In this document: piece after piece, positions 33,889-42,884 of the stretch
Layout: the number at the start of each line of letters is the position of its first letter
How positions within the stretch are numbered: the stretch's first letter is position 1
Source: Lachnospiraceae bacterium 3-1
GTDB taxonomy: Bacteria; Bacillota; Clostridia; Lachnospirales; Lachnospiraceae
Reading direction: 5' to 3'
DNA: 64,000 nucleotides
Assembly: GCA_000403255.2 (NCBI GenBank)
Contig: KE159593.1
Location: forward strand, 5,969-69,968
The notes under the pieces: generated by a model
Told to the model about the DNA's origin: nothing
Seen by the model: only the letters and a program-made list of their open reading frames with translations
Database searches by the model: none
Translations under genes and position numbers: made by a program

Positions 33889-35193
33889 ATGGAAAAATTC
33901 AAAAGATTTGTAGACATTGATTATTCTAGATTTGAGGGAGAACAGCTGGAGGCTATGTATGGGCTTCCGCAGAATGTACAATTCTGTAGCAAATGTGTGA
34001 TTTCGAATCAACGTCCCAATTCCTGTGAAGAATATAAAAACGATAAAAAAGCTTCGAAAGAAACCATTCATTTTAATGAAGAGGGAGTTTGTGATGCATG
34101 TAAAACGGCGGAGCAGAAAAATAAGATAGATTGGGAAGAACGAGAGAAAGAATTAATTGAACTGTGTGACAAGTACAGAAGCAAAGATGGCAGCTATGAC
34201 TGTCTGATACCAGGTTCTGGTGGGAAGGATTCCTTCTATCAAGCACATGTGCTGAAATATAAGTATGGAATGCATCCGTTGACAATCACATGGGCGCCCA
34301 ATATATATACAGACTGGGGCTGGAAAAATCAGCAGTCCTGGATTCGGGCAGGATTTGATAATATTCTTTATACACCCAATGGAAGGAACCATCGTCTCCT
34401 TACCAGGCTTGCAGTAGAGAATCTATTTCATCCCTTCCAGCCATTTATTTTAGGACAGAAGGCATTGGCTCCAAGAGTTGCGGCAATGTATCATATTCCT
34501 TTGATTTTCTATGGAGAAAATGAAGCGGAATATGGGAATCCCATTGCAGATAATAAAAGCGCAACCAGAGATTGGAAATATTTTACGGCAGAAGATAAAA
34601 GTAAGATATTGATTGCCGGAACTTCTATTGCAGATCTGAGGGATTCTTTTGGGATAGAGCCAGGAGAATTAAACCTTTATATGCCAGCAGATCCTGAACT
34701 GATTGAAAAGGAGAAAATTCAAGTACATTATCTTGGATATTATTTAAAGTGGCATCCCCAAGGAGCTTATCGCTATGCAGTGGAAAACGGAGGATTCCAG
34801 GCAGCGCCGGAGCGTACAGCCGGAACCTACAGCAGATATAACAGTATTGATGATAAAATAGATGATTTTCATTTTTATACTACATTTATAAAGTTTGGCA
34901 TTGGACGGGCTACTTACGAGGCGGCTCAGGAAATTCGTAATGGAGAGATTACCCGTGAAGAAGGCGTAGCTTTAGTAAAAAAATATGACGGTGAGTTTCC
35001 GGAGCGTTTTGCAGATGAAATTTTTGAATATTTGAGTATAAACCCCAAGGAATTTCCGGTTGCATCTAAGATGTTTGAACAACCACAAATGGATAAAGAG
35101 TATTTCATGCATTTAGCAGACAGGTTCCGTTCTCCTCATATTTGGAAATATGAGGATGGGGTATGGAAATTGCGGAAACAGGTATTTTCATAA
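33889..35193 (+). CDS. N-acetyl sugar amidotransferase (PseA/WbpG-like)
   Basis: A 434-residue ATP-dependent amidotransferase. The PP-loop SGGKDS is at residues 110-115. Two CxxC pairs (Cys33/Cys36 and Cys68/Cys71) suggest a zinc site. The segments ENEAEYGNP and WHPQGAYRYAVENGGF are typical of the PseA/WbpG family, which converts an acetamido group to an acetamidino group, usually on nonulosonic acids. Ammonia is normally supplied by HisH/HisF-like partners, which are not in the window. It follows the motility glycosyltransferase by 17 bases. Confidence 0.87.
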   Translation: MEKFKRFVDIDYSRFEGEQLEAMYGLPQNVQFCSKCVISNQRPNSCEEYKNDKKASKETIHFNEEGVCDACKTAEQKNKIDWEEREKELIELCDKYRSKDGSYDCLIPGSGGKDSFYQAHVLKYKYGMHPLTITWAPNIYTDWGWKNQQSWIRAGFDNILYTPNGRNHRLLTRLAVENLFHPFQPFILGQKALAPRVAAMYHIPLIFYGENEAEYGNPIADNKSATRDWKYFTAEDKSKILIAGTSIADLRDSFGIEPGELNLYMPADPELIEKEKIQVHYLGYYLKWHPQGAYRYAVENGGFQAAPERTAGTYSRYNSIDDKIDDFHFYTTFIKFGIGRATYEAAQEIRNGEITREEGVALVKKYDGEFPERFADEIFEYLSINPKEFPVASKMFEQPQMDKEYFMHLADRFRSPHIWKYEDGVWKLRKQVFS

Positions 35194-35215
35194 ATGAACT
35201 GAGAGGAATAATAAT

Positions 35216-35953
35216 ATGAATATAGAACGTACACATGATAAATTGTATTTAAAAGAAGATTATAAAAATAACCCCAAAGAGTATTTTAAATTCGTGAAGA
35301 GGGAAATTGAGAAGGATTTTTTGACAGGAGGCAAAAAGGAGTACTGTAATTTCAAAATGTTAGACGTAGGCTGTGAGACGGGCAGTTTTTTAACATTTAT
35401 CAGGCGGCGCTACCCAGAGGCAGACCTTTGGGGTATGGATATTATGCCGGAACTGTTGGAACAATTAAATGCTGGACAGAAAAATGAGGAGAAACCATTT
35501 CATCCATTGTTAGCAAATATTGCTGACAATGCAACTTTACCGGATGAAAAGTTTGATCTTATTTCGATGCTTGGTGTTATAAGCATCTTTGATGATTTTC
35601 GCCCGGTTTTCACAAATTTGCTGAGGATGCTTGAAGAGAATGGGAGAGCTTACATATTCGGGATTTTCAATCCTGAGAATTTAGATATTTTGATAAAATC
35701 AAGACCTTCTGGTGAGAAGGAGGATAAATGGGAGACGGGATGGAATACATTTTCTATTGCAAGTATCCGCGAGTACTGCAAAGAAATGGATGTCCGTTGT
35801 GAGTTCCTGCCATTTGAATTAGGAATAGATATCCCCAAACATGCAGATGATCCATTGCGGAGCTGGACGCTTGATATGATGGATGGGAAAAAGCTGATTG
35901 TAAATGGATTGCAGCTGGTGCACCATTTTTACTTATTAAAAATATGGAAGTAA
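35216..35953 (+). CDS. SAM-dependent methyltransferase
   Basis: A 245-residue class I methyltransferase. The SAM-binding motif LDVGCETGSFL is near residue 50, and the acidic residue after the second strand is in LWGMDIMPELL. PDEKFDLISMLGVI follows at motif IV. No membrane segment is present. Its place between an amidotransferase and a NeuD-like acetyltransferase suggests O- or N-methylation of the flagellar sugar. Confidence 0.85.
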   Translation: MNIERTHDKLYLKEDYKNNPKEYFKFVKREIEKDFLTGGKKEYCNFKMLDVGCETGSFLTFIRRRYPEADLWGMDIMPELLEQLNAGQKNEEKPFHPLLANIADNATLPDEKFDLISMLGVISIFDDFRPVFTNLLRMLEENGRAYIFGIFNPENLDILIKSRPSGEKEDKWETGWNTFSIASIREYCKEMDVRCEFLPFELGIDIPKHADDPLRSWTLDMMDGKKLIVNGLQLVHHFYLLKIWK

Positions 35954-35966
35954 CGGAATGTGAAGA

Positions 35967-36629
35967 ATGGAACAAGATTTAATCTTAATTGGCGCTGGCG
36001 GTTGTATGCGCGAGCTTCTCTGGCAAATAGAAGAATTAAATGTGAAAGAGCCTGTGTGGAAAGTAATAGGTTATGTAGATAAACAGCCTTGCTGGAAGGG
36101 GAATACTTCTGACATATCCGCTGGGGGAATCCGCTGTCCATATCTGGGAGATGATGATTATCTTTTGCATATACAGAAGGAAACGAATGTGACAATTAGT
36201 GTGGGAGAGCCAAGATTGCGAAAAAAAATTGCACAAAAGCTTATGAATAATCCTAAATTAAAGTTTCCTAATCTCATAATGAGTGATACTAGGGTATGTT
36301 CAGATATAAAGCTGGGACAGGGATGCATCTTATCTATGGGGTGCAAGATATCTACCAACGTTACTTTGGGTGACTTTGTTTTTCTCAACATAGATTCCTT
36401 AATTTGTCATGATGGAACCATTGGAAATTATACCACATTGAGTCCAGATGTGAAAATTGCTGGGCAGGTTACGATTGGAAGTGAATGCGCAATTGGTCTA
36501 GGCAGTAGGGTGATACAGGAAGTTAAAATTGGCGATCATGTAATTGCTGGAGCAGGGAGTGTAATCGTAAAGGATATTGAGAATCCTTGTACTGTGGTGG
36601 GAATTCCGGCAAAGCCTGTGGAAAAATAA
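35967..36629 (+). CDS. NeuD-family sugar O/N-acetyltransferase
   Basis: A 220-residue protein with an N-terminal Rossmann-like PglD_N part (LILIGAGGCMRELLWQI) and a C-terminal left-handed beta-helix of hexapeptide repeats (from about residue 115: IKLGQGCILSMGCKI to GIPAKPVEK). NeuD/PglD enzymes acetylate nonulosonic acids or 4-aminosugars with acetyl-CoA. It is 84 bases upstream of neuB. It could serve as the N-acetyltransferase of the legionaminic pathway. Confidence 0.88.
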   Translation: MEQDLILIGAGGCMRELLWQIEELNVKEPVWKVIGYVDKQPCWKGNTSDISAGGIRCPYLGDDDYLLHIQKETNVTISVGEPRLRKKIAQKLMNNPKLKFPNLIMSDTRVCSDIKLGQGCILSMGCKISTNVTLGDFVFLNIDSLICHDGTIGNYTTLSPDVKIAGQVTIGSECAIGLGSRVIQEVKIGDHVIAGAGSVIVKDIENPCTVVGIPAKPVEK

Positions 36630-36713
36630 TGGCAGCGGGTATTTTGCTGGAGACGATAGAAAAGTACAGGAAACCACAATTGTAGCATAAGGATGGCAAT
36701 CGAGGGATAAAGC

Positions 36714-37715
36714 ATGGGAATTATAATTATTGCAGAGGCAGGCGTAAATCATAATGGAAGTGTAGAAATTGCAAAAAAGATGGTTCTGGCAGCAAAAGAA
36801 GCGGGAGCAGATTATATTAAATTTCAAACATTTTGTCCAGAAAAGCTGGTATCAAAATCCGCAGGGAAAGCGGACTATCAGAAACAAAATACTGGAGCCA
36901 AAGAAAGTCAGTTGGAAATGCTGCAGAAATTAGCCTTAAGCCAGGATGACTTCTTGGAATTGAAAGAATACTGCCAAAGACAGGGGATAGGGTTTTTGTC
37001 TACGCCATTTGATTTGGACAGTATACATTTTCTCCATAGGCTGGATATGGATTTTTGGAAGCTGCCATCTGGAGAAATTACAAATCTGCCGTATCTGCTG
37101 GAAATAGCAAAAACGGGAAGACCTGTGGTAATGTCTACAGGAATGTGTGATTTGAAGGAAATAAAAGAAGCGGTAGATTGTTTAAGGAGAGCTGGAACAG
37201 AGAAAATTATTTTACTTCACTGTAATACAGAGTATCCAACGCCAATGAAAGATGTGAATTTAAAGGCAATGCAGACTATGAAGGATAGCTTAGGTCTGCC
37301 TATGGGATATTCTGACCATACCCAGGGCATTGAGGTTCCAATCGCTGCCGCCGCCCTGGGAGCTTGCGTGTTAGAGAAGCATTTTACTTTAGATAAAACA
37401 ATGCCAGGGCCAGATCATCGTGCCAGCTTAGAGCCTGAGGAATTACAGGCTATGGTAACCGCTGTGCGCAATATAGAAAGAGCAATGGGCAATGGAAGAA
37501 AAGAACCGTCAGAATCTGAGAAAAGGAATATAGAAGCAGTCCGAAAAAGTATTGTAGCAAAATGTAAGATAAAAAAAGGGGAAATTTTCACTGAGGAAAA
37601 TCTTACCACCAAAAGACCTGGAACCGGAATATCCCCAATGAAGTGGTTTGATTTGATGGGACAGAGAGCTAAAAGGGATTATGAGATGGATCAAATAATT
37701 GTGAAGGAAGAGTGA
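36714..37715 (+). CDS. neuB: N-acylneuraminate/legionaminate synthase
   Basis: A 333-residue enzyme that condenses phosphoenolpyruvate with an N-acylated mannosamine-type sugar to give a nine-carbon nonulosonic acid. The TIM barrel begins AEAGVNHNG (residues 7-15), with KFQTF at 36-40 and MPGPDHRASLEP near 234. A C-terminal SAF (antifreeze-like) domain from about 275 carries the RPGTGISP substrate loop. Sequence alone does not separate sialic from legionaminic or pseudaminic specificity. The presence of a LegB and a CBS-type nucleotidyltransferase favours legionaminic acid. Confidence 0.94.
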   Translation: MGIIIIAEAGVNHNGSVEIAKKMVLAAKEAGADYIKFQTFCPEKLVSKSAGKADYQKQNTGAKESQLEMLQKLALSQDDFLELKEYCQRQGIGFLSTPFDLDSIHFLHRLDMDFWKLPSGEITNLPYLLEIAKTGRPVVMSTGMCDLKEIKEAVDCLRRAGTEKIILLHCNTEYPTPMKDVNLKAMQTMKDSLGLPMGYSDHTQGIEVPIAAAALGACVLEKHFTLDKTMPGPDHRASLEPEELQAMVTAVRNIERAMGNGRKEPSESEKRNIEAVRKSIVAKCKIKKGEIFTEENLTTKRPGTGISPMKWFDLMGQRAKRDYEMDQIIVKEE

Positions 37716-37723
37716 GAGCAGAA

Positions 37724-38608
37724 ATGAGGATTGTATATATCGGATGTGTGGAGTCATCCTATTGTGGATTGAAGGCGCTGTTGGAGCAGAAGAAAGATGT
37801 GGTTGGAGTTATTACCATGGAGTCCTCTGGTTTTAACGCAGACTTTGTAGATTTGTCTCCCCTTGCCAGGGAATATCAGGTTCCATGTAGATATGCCAAA
37901 AACATTAATGACTGTGAGAATCAGGAATTCATTCGGGAATGTTTACCGGATGTGATTTACTGTTTTGGATGGTCTCAGCTTATTCATAAGGAGATTTTGG
38001 ACATTCCGCCTCTTGGCGTTATCGGGCTTCATCCAGCAGAATTGCCTTACAACCGGGGACGTCATCCTCTGATTTGGGCATTGGCATTAGGCTTGGAGCG
38101 TACAGCGTCTACTTTTTTCCGAATGGATGCAGGGGCAGATACCGGAGATATTATTTCCCAACGGGAAATAACCATAGAGTATACAGATTATGCCAGGGAT
38201 TTGTATGATAAGGTGTTGGAGACGGCCCGTGAGCAAATTTTGGAATTTACCAATGAACTGGAAAGGGGCTCTTGTGTTCCGAGGAAACAGGATACTTTAG
38301 CAGGGAATAGTTGGCGTAAACGTGGAGAAGCAGATGGAACAATTGACTGGAGAATGTCCAGCCGCGCCATTTACAATTTGGTTCGGGCCCTTAGTCATCC
38401 TTATGTAGGAGCGCAGTTTTTGTATCAAAATAAAAAAATTAAGGTCTGGAAAACAGAAGAGCTTGTGGATGATCATTATAGAAATATTGAGCCAGGAAAG
38501 ATTATTAAATTTCATTCACACAATGATTTTTATGTAAAAGCTTATGATAATGTGATTCATGTACTTGAGTGTGACAATTTTTCGGCGAAGGAAGGAGAAT
38601 ATCTATGA
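37724..38608 (+). CDS. Formyltransferase (Fmt/sugar N-formyltransferase family)
   Basis: A 294-residue protein with a formyl-tetrahydrofolate transferase fold. The signature GLHPAELPYNRGRHPLIW starts at Gly101, with the catalytic His103. AGADTGDI (137-142) provides the Asp. The first residue of the usual Asn-His-Asp triad is Gly101 instead of Asn. The C-terminal part (AIYNLVRALSHPYVGAQF) matches the Fmt C-domain. I used the ATG at 37724 rather than a GTG at 37712 overlapping neuB. Next to a PIG-L deacetylase and neuB, it probably formylates an amino group of the flagellar sugar rather than Met-tRNA. Confidence 0.82.
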   Translation: MRIVYIGCVESSYCGLKALLEQKKDVVGVITMESSGFNADFVDLSPLAREYQVPCRYAKNINDCENQEFIRECLPDVIYCFGWSQLIHKEILDIPPLGVIGLHPAELPYNRGRHPLIWALALGLERTASTFFRMDAGADTGDIISQREITIEYTDYARDLYDKVLETAREQILEFTNELERGSCVPRKQDTLAGNSWRKRGEADGTIDWRMSSRAIYNLVRALSHPYVGAQFLYQNKKIKVWKTEELVDDHYRNIEPGKIIKFHSHNDFYVKAYDNVIHVLECDNFSAKEGEYL

Positions 38609-39270
38609 AAAAAATATTGGTAGTTTCTCCTCATGCAGATGATGAAACATTAGGAGCAGGAGGAACCATATTAAGATATTCCCAGAATGGAGATAAAATT
38701 TATTGGATTAATGTTACCAATGCGAAAAAAGAATATGGTTATACAGAAGCAGAGGAAAGGCAGCGACGGTGTGAGATAGAGCAGGTAGCAGTAAAATATG
38801 GCGTGGAACAATTGGATAATCTGGAATTGAAACCTACAGGGCTGGACGAGTATAAGACCTCAGATTTGGTTCAGATTTTCAGCGAAAAAATAAGAAATAT
38901 TCAGCCTGAGATTATCATAATTCCATATCAGTATGATGTGCATTCCGATCACAGAATTGTATTTGATGTGGTATATTCCTGTACGAAGGCATTCCGATAT
39001 CCTAGCATTGAGAAAATTTTATCCATGGAAATTTTATCAGAAACGGATTATGCAGTGCCAGACCATGGGTTTGTACCCAATTATTATGTAGATATCAGCG
39101 ATTATATAGAAGAAAAAATTGATATTTTGAAAGAATATAAAAGCGAGATAAAGCCATCCCCGTTTCCAAGGAATGAAGAGGCAATCCGCGGATTGGCAAA
39201 GTATCGGGCGGCTGCATGTAATGTGACATATGCAGAAGCATTTCGGCTTTTGAAAGCGATTGAAAAATAA
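38605..39270 (+). CDS. PIG-L/LmbE-family deacetylase
   Basis: A 221-residue zinc hydrolase that removes N-acetyl groups from amino sugars. Metal ligands are visible in HADDE (residues 10-14) and HSDH (113-116). It overlaps the formyltransferase gene by four bases. The pair suggests de-N-acetylation followed by N-formylation of the same sugar position, an inference from gene coupling. The protein is soluble. Confidence 0.9.
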   Translation: MKKILVVSPHADDETLGAGGTILRYSQNGDKIYWINVTNAKKEYGYTEAEERQRRCEIEQVAVKYGVEQLDNLELKPTGLDEYKTSDLVQIFSEKIRNIQPEIIIIPYQYDVHSDHRIVFDVVYSCTKAFRYPSIEKILSMEILSETDYAVPDHGFVPNYYVDISDYIEEKIDILKEYKSEIKPSPFPRNEEAIRGLAKYRAAACNVTYAEAFRLLKAIEK

Positions 39271-39280
39271 AAGGACTGTA

Positions 39281-40456
39281 ATGTTTATGAGGAAGAAGAA
39301 AATCTGTGTGGTATCTGCCACCAGAGCAGAGTATGGGATCTTAAAGCCCTTGATTATAAAATTGAAAAAATGTTCAGAATGGGAGACGCAGGTAATTATA
39401 ACAGGCGCGCATCTTGTGGAAAAGCTTGGAAATACGTATCAGGAAGCAGAGCAGGATGGGATTGAAATATTTGCAAAAATTCCTATTAATACGGATGGGA
39501 ACACAGATTACGATATATCCTTGATTATGGCAAATGCTTTGAAAGAGTTTGGCAGATATTTTCAGGAGGAAAAGCCTGATTTATTATTTGTATTAGGGGA
39601 CAGGACAGAAATTTTGGCTATCTGTGCAGCGGCGGTGAATGCACATGTTTTCATCGCTCATCTTCATGGAGGAGAATTAACCCAGGGATTGATTGATGAC
39701 TATGTACGTCATGCCATAACAAAAATGAGCTATCTTCATTTTGCTTCTACGGAGGAATATAGAAGGAGAATTATTCAGATGGGAGAAGAGCCAGAACGGG
39801 TATATAATGTAGGAGCTTTAGGGGTAGAGAACGTATTAAAGGAAAAATTGTTAAGCAGAGAAGAGCTGGGGGAGAATATAGGATTTCCCGCCAAGGGAGA
39901 TTATGCAGTGGTAACCTTTCACCCAGTAACCTTAGAACCAGGCACAGCAGAGATACAGGTGAATGAGCTGTTTGAGGCAATGCAGTCTAGAAAAGATATC
40001 TTTTATCTGATTACGAAAGCGAATGCAGATGAGGGGGGAGACAGAATCAATCAGTTTATGGAACGGGAGGTATCCAATTGTCCCAATATGAAATTAGTAG
40101 CTTCTCTTGGGATGAAGCGTTACTTAAGCGCGGTAAAATACGCCAGATTTGTATTAGGAAATTCTTCCAGCGGAATCATTGAAGTTCCATCTTTAGGTGT
40201 TCCCACGATAAATATCGGCGATAGACAAAAAGGCAGGATTATGGCTAAGAGTATCATATCTTGTGAACCAGAACGCCAGTCTATTATGAATGCAATGGAA
40301 CAGGCTATGAAGATGGAGCCCAGTGCATATGACAGTCCATATGGCAATGGCAGCGCTTCAGAGAAAATTGTTGAAATTATAAGGGATTATTTCAAGAACA
40401 GAAGGAAGGATTTAAAAAAGACATTTTATGATATTCCCTATGAGATAGAGAAATAG
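39281..40456 (+). CDS. neuC: UDP/GDP-N-acetylaminosugar 2-epimerase (hydrolysing)
   Basis: A 391-residue GT-B-fold enzyme that hydrolyses the nucleotide sugar and inverts C2, giving the mannosamine-type substrate of NeuB. Key segments are SATRAEYGILKPL near the N-terminus, LVLGDRTEI-like LFVLGDRTEI, HLHGGELTQGLIDDYVRHAITK, and GNSSSGIIEVPS. In the legionaminic pathway the equivalent is LegG. The ATG at 39281 has AAGGA five bases upstream; the longer frame opening at TTG 39260 lies inside the previous gene. Confidence 0.93.
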   Translation: MFMRKKKICVVSATRAEYGILKPLIIKLKKCSEWETQVIITGAHLVEKLGNTYQEAEQDGIEIFAKIPINTDGNTDYDISLIMANALKEFGRYFQEEKPDLLFVLGDRTEILAICAAAVNAHVFIAHLHGGELTQGLIDDYVRHAITKMSYLHFASTEEYRRRIIQMGEEPERVYNVGALGVENVLKEKLLSREELGENIGFPAKGDYAVVTFHPVTLEPGTAEIQVNELFEAMQSRKDIFYLITKANADEGGDRINQFMEREVSNCPNMKLVASLGMKRYLSAVKYARFVLGNSSSGIIEVPSLGVPTINIGDRQKGRIMAKSIISCEPERQSIMNAMEQAMKMEPSAYDSPYGNGSASEKIVEIIRDYFKNRRKDLKKTFYDIPYEIEK

Positions 40457-40492
40457 TATTTTTAGTTTGTGAAATGCAAGAAAGGATGAAAA

Positions 40493-42031
40493 ATGAGTAG
40501 GCAGATAGAATGGATTAAAAAAGTTGTCAGATTATGCATGAAACAATTTGAGACAGATGAGGAAAAAAGGGAATGCTTTGCAGCAATGGAAAATGAATAT
40601 CGGCAGTTTACAGATGCCGAGAAGAGGACGATCCGAGATATCATGATGACTCAGTTTGAAGTAAACGATATGATATATGTAATGTCTGTTATGGTACAAT
40701 ATATGGAAATTGAGGATTTTTACGAGGATATCATGGAGAATATACTTCGGGGGGATTTTGATGGTTATGTTGGAAGTATGCTGCAATATCAGACCTTGGT
40801 ATGGGTCAAGGGGCAATATAGAAAAAAACGAATGCTTTATAAAAACAATATGACAAAGTTTGGAAAAATGTTGGAGAGGGATTATCCATATTTACCGTTG
40901 GAAACGAGGAACAGGGAACGAATTGCAATTATTACCGGGCAGTTATTGGATATTGTACATTCGCCTACAAGAGTTATTTTGAATATGGTCTATACATTAC
41001 AAAAATATTTGGGCTATGAGGTAATGCTTTTTGTATGTCCATGTAATATGATAATTTCAACAGAATTATGGTATAACCAGTGGATAGAGACTTCCAAAAA
41101 CCAATTTGCAAATATTCCAATCGAAGGAATGTATCGTAATGAAATTTTTCATGGATATCAAATAGATATGGATGAGAGAAGCTTGAAGGAATATTCCATG
41201 ATGCTTTCTTTGATACATGCCTGGAATCCCATGTTTGTAATTGATGCGGATACTACAAATGCGGTGGCAGGGCTGATAGGCTCATTTACCACCCTGGTGT
41301 CATTGCCCATGTCTACAGAATGTCCTATTTCAGAAGGAAACATATTGGTCAGGAGTGGAAAAAAGGATGATGAGACAGAAAAAGAATATATAGATATGTT
41401 AGGCGACCATCAGAGGCAATTGTTTATGAAAGAAACGTTTCCGGCGTTTGTGGAGGAAAGTCAGGCTCATTACACTCGGTCAGAATTGGGACTGCCGGAA
41501 GATAAATTTTTAATTGCAGTGGTGGGAAATCGTCTTTTTATTGATCTTAATCAAGAATTTATTCAAGTAATGCAACGGGTAATAGAAAGGATACCGGATG
41601 CTGTTTTTGTGATGATTGGCAAAGAAAATGGAATAAGAGAATATTTTGAGGATAGCATATTTGATGGACATCTGTTTTATTTAGGTTATTGTGAAGATTT
41701 GATGGGTGTTTACCAGGTTTTGGATCTGTATATGAATCCTAAAAGGGCTGGCGGAGGTTTCAGCAGTGCAATTGCATTGCAGGCAGAGCTTCCGGTCATT
41801 ACTCTGCCTGACAATGATGTGGCATATAATTGCGGAGATAAATTTATTGTACAGGATTATGAGGAGATGATAGATACCGTCTGCCGTTATGCAAGTGATC
41901 AGGAATTTTATGAACAGCAAAAGAAATATGCATGGAAGTATAAAGAAGAAAATGGAGATGAAAAATTGCTTCGGTATATGAAGGAATTGTTGGACGGCGT
42001 CACAAAGATTATGGAGGAACAGGAGAGATAA
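40493..42031 (+). CDS. Probable GT-B glycosyltransferase
   Basis: A 512-residue soluble protein. The first 140 residues are helical (AAMENEYRQFTDAEKRTIRD) and unusual. The central part, from about 145, contains a Rossmann-like half (RERIAIITGQLLDIVHSPTRV). The C-terminal half (LGLPEDKFLIAVVGNRL, AVFVMIGKENG, PKRAGGGFSSAIALQAELPVITL) resembles the nucleotide-sugar-binding half of GT4/GT41-like glycosyltransferases. It sits between neuC and the acyl module. It probably adds a sugar to the flagellar glycan or directly to protein; donor and acceptor are unknown. Confidence 0.75.
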   Translation: MSRQIEWIKKVVRLCMKQFETDEEKRECFAAMENEYRQFTDAEKRTIRDIMMTQFEVNDMIYVMSVMVQYMEIEDFYEDIMENILRGDFDGYVGSMLQYQTLVWVKGQYRKKRMLYKNNMTKFGKMLERDYPYLPLETRNRERIAIITGQLLDIVHSPTRVILNMVYTLQKYLGYEVMLFVCPCNMIISTELWYNQWIETSKNQFANIPIEGMYRNEIFHGYQIDMDERSLKEYSMMLSLIHAWNPMFVIDADTTNAVAGLIGSFTTLVSLPMSTECPISEGNILVRSGKKDDETEKEYIDMLGDHQRQLFMKETFPAFVEESQAHYTRSELGLPEDKFLIAVVGNRLFIDLNQEFIQVMQRVIERIPDAVFVMIGKENGIREYFEDSIFDGHLFYLGYCEDLMGVYQVLDLYMNPKRAGGGFSSAIALQAELPVITLPDNDVAYNCGDKFIVQDYEEMIDTVCRYASDQEFYEQQKKYAWKYKEENGDEKLLRYMKELLDGVTKIMEEQER

Positions 42032-42034
42032 GAT

Positions 42035-42616
42035 ATGTTCTATGACGGATTGCTCAAGGGACGTTACGTTGACTTGCGTTCAGTAGAGGAAGGTGATGCA
42101 GAGTTTACATTGGAGATTCGACAAGACCCTGAGTTTACAAGGTTTCTTCCCAGAATAGAGAATACGTTAGAGCAGCAGAAAAATTGGATTCAGCATCAAA
42201 GAAACAAGGAAGGTGATTATTTTTTTGTTGTCCAGAATAAAGCGGGGGAGCGAATCGGTACCATAGGATTGTTTGACGTTACAGATACTCAATGCGAGGG
42301 GGGACGTCTGGCTATTCGAGGAAATCCATTGGAAAGTATAGAAGCTCAATTTTTATCTTTTCAATTTGCATTTGAGAAGCTTCATTTGCAAGAGGTCATC
42401 AATTATATCTATATGGAGAACGAACGTGCACTTCGGTTTAGCATGCTGTTTGGCGGTGTTTTTGTGGATATGGGAACAGAAGCTGTAGTGAAGGATGGGC
42501 ATATATGCAGAAAAACGGTCAATACAAAACAGGCATTTGAGGGGATTTCTCATAAAATTTCTAAAATGCTTTACAGGCAGCATCAAAGGAAAGAGAAGCA
42601 GGATGGAAACAAATAG
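42035..42616 (+). CDS. GNAT acetyl/acyltransferase (PseH/RimJ-like)
   Basis: A 193-residue GNAT-fold enzyme. The N-terminus (LLKGRYVDLRSVEEGDAEF), the EQQKNWIQ segment, the acyl-donor strand GERIGTIGLFD and the C-terminal MENERALRFSMLFGG helix follow the RimJ/RimL/PseH pattern. PseH-type enzymes N-acylate 4-aminosugar nucleotides in flagellar sugar pathways. The acyl carrier protein gene begins 17 bases downstream, so the acyl donor may be acyl-ACP rather than acetyl-CoA; this is inference. Confidence 0.8.
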   Translation: MFYDGLLKGRYVDLRSVEEGDAEFTLEIRQDPEFTRFLPRIENTLEQQKNWIQHQRNKEGDYFFVVQNKAGERIGTIGLFDVTDTQCEGGRLAIRGNPLESIEAQFLSFQFAFEKLHLQEVINYIYMENERALRFSMLFGGVFVDMGTEAVVKDGHICRKTVNTKQAFEGISHKISKMLYRQHQRKEKQDGNK

Positions 42617-42633
42617 ATCGGAGGTTTGTGAGG

Positions 42634-42873
42634 ATGAGTAATTTGGAAAAATATGATGGAGCTTTTATAGAAGCCCTTGAGGTGGAGAAAGAGCAGTTAG
42701 AAGGGTTGGAATACCAACAAATTCCCAGTTGGGATTCCGTAGGGCACATGGAGCTTGTGGCTGCCATAGAGGATGCGTTTGATATTATGATGGACACAGA
42801 TGATATCATTGATTTTAGTTCTTATGAAAAGGGAAAAGAGATTTTAGCCCAAAATTATAACATTGAATTTTAA
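42634..42873 (+). CDS. Acyl carrier protein
   Basis: A 79-residue carrier protein. The phosphopantetheine-attachment Ser is Ser35 in SWDSVGHMEL, and the four-helix pattern with an acidic helix 2 (AIEDAFDIMM) is normal. The ATG at 42634 has GGAGG nine bases upstream; a GTG at 42628 is possible. It lies in a row with an AMP ligase, LuxE-like and LuxC-like genes and an SDR, so it is dedicated to a specialised acyl pathway and not to housekeeping fatty acid synthesis. Confidence 0.92.
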   Translation: MSNLEKYDGAFIEALEVEKEQLEGLEYQQIPSWDSVGHMELVAAIEDAFDIMMDTDDIIDFSSYEKGKEILAQNYNIEF

Positions 42874-42884
42874 GGAGTCAAATC

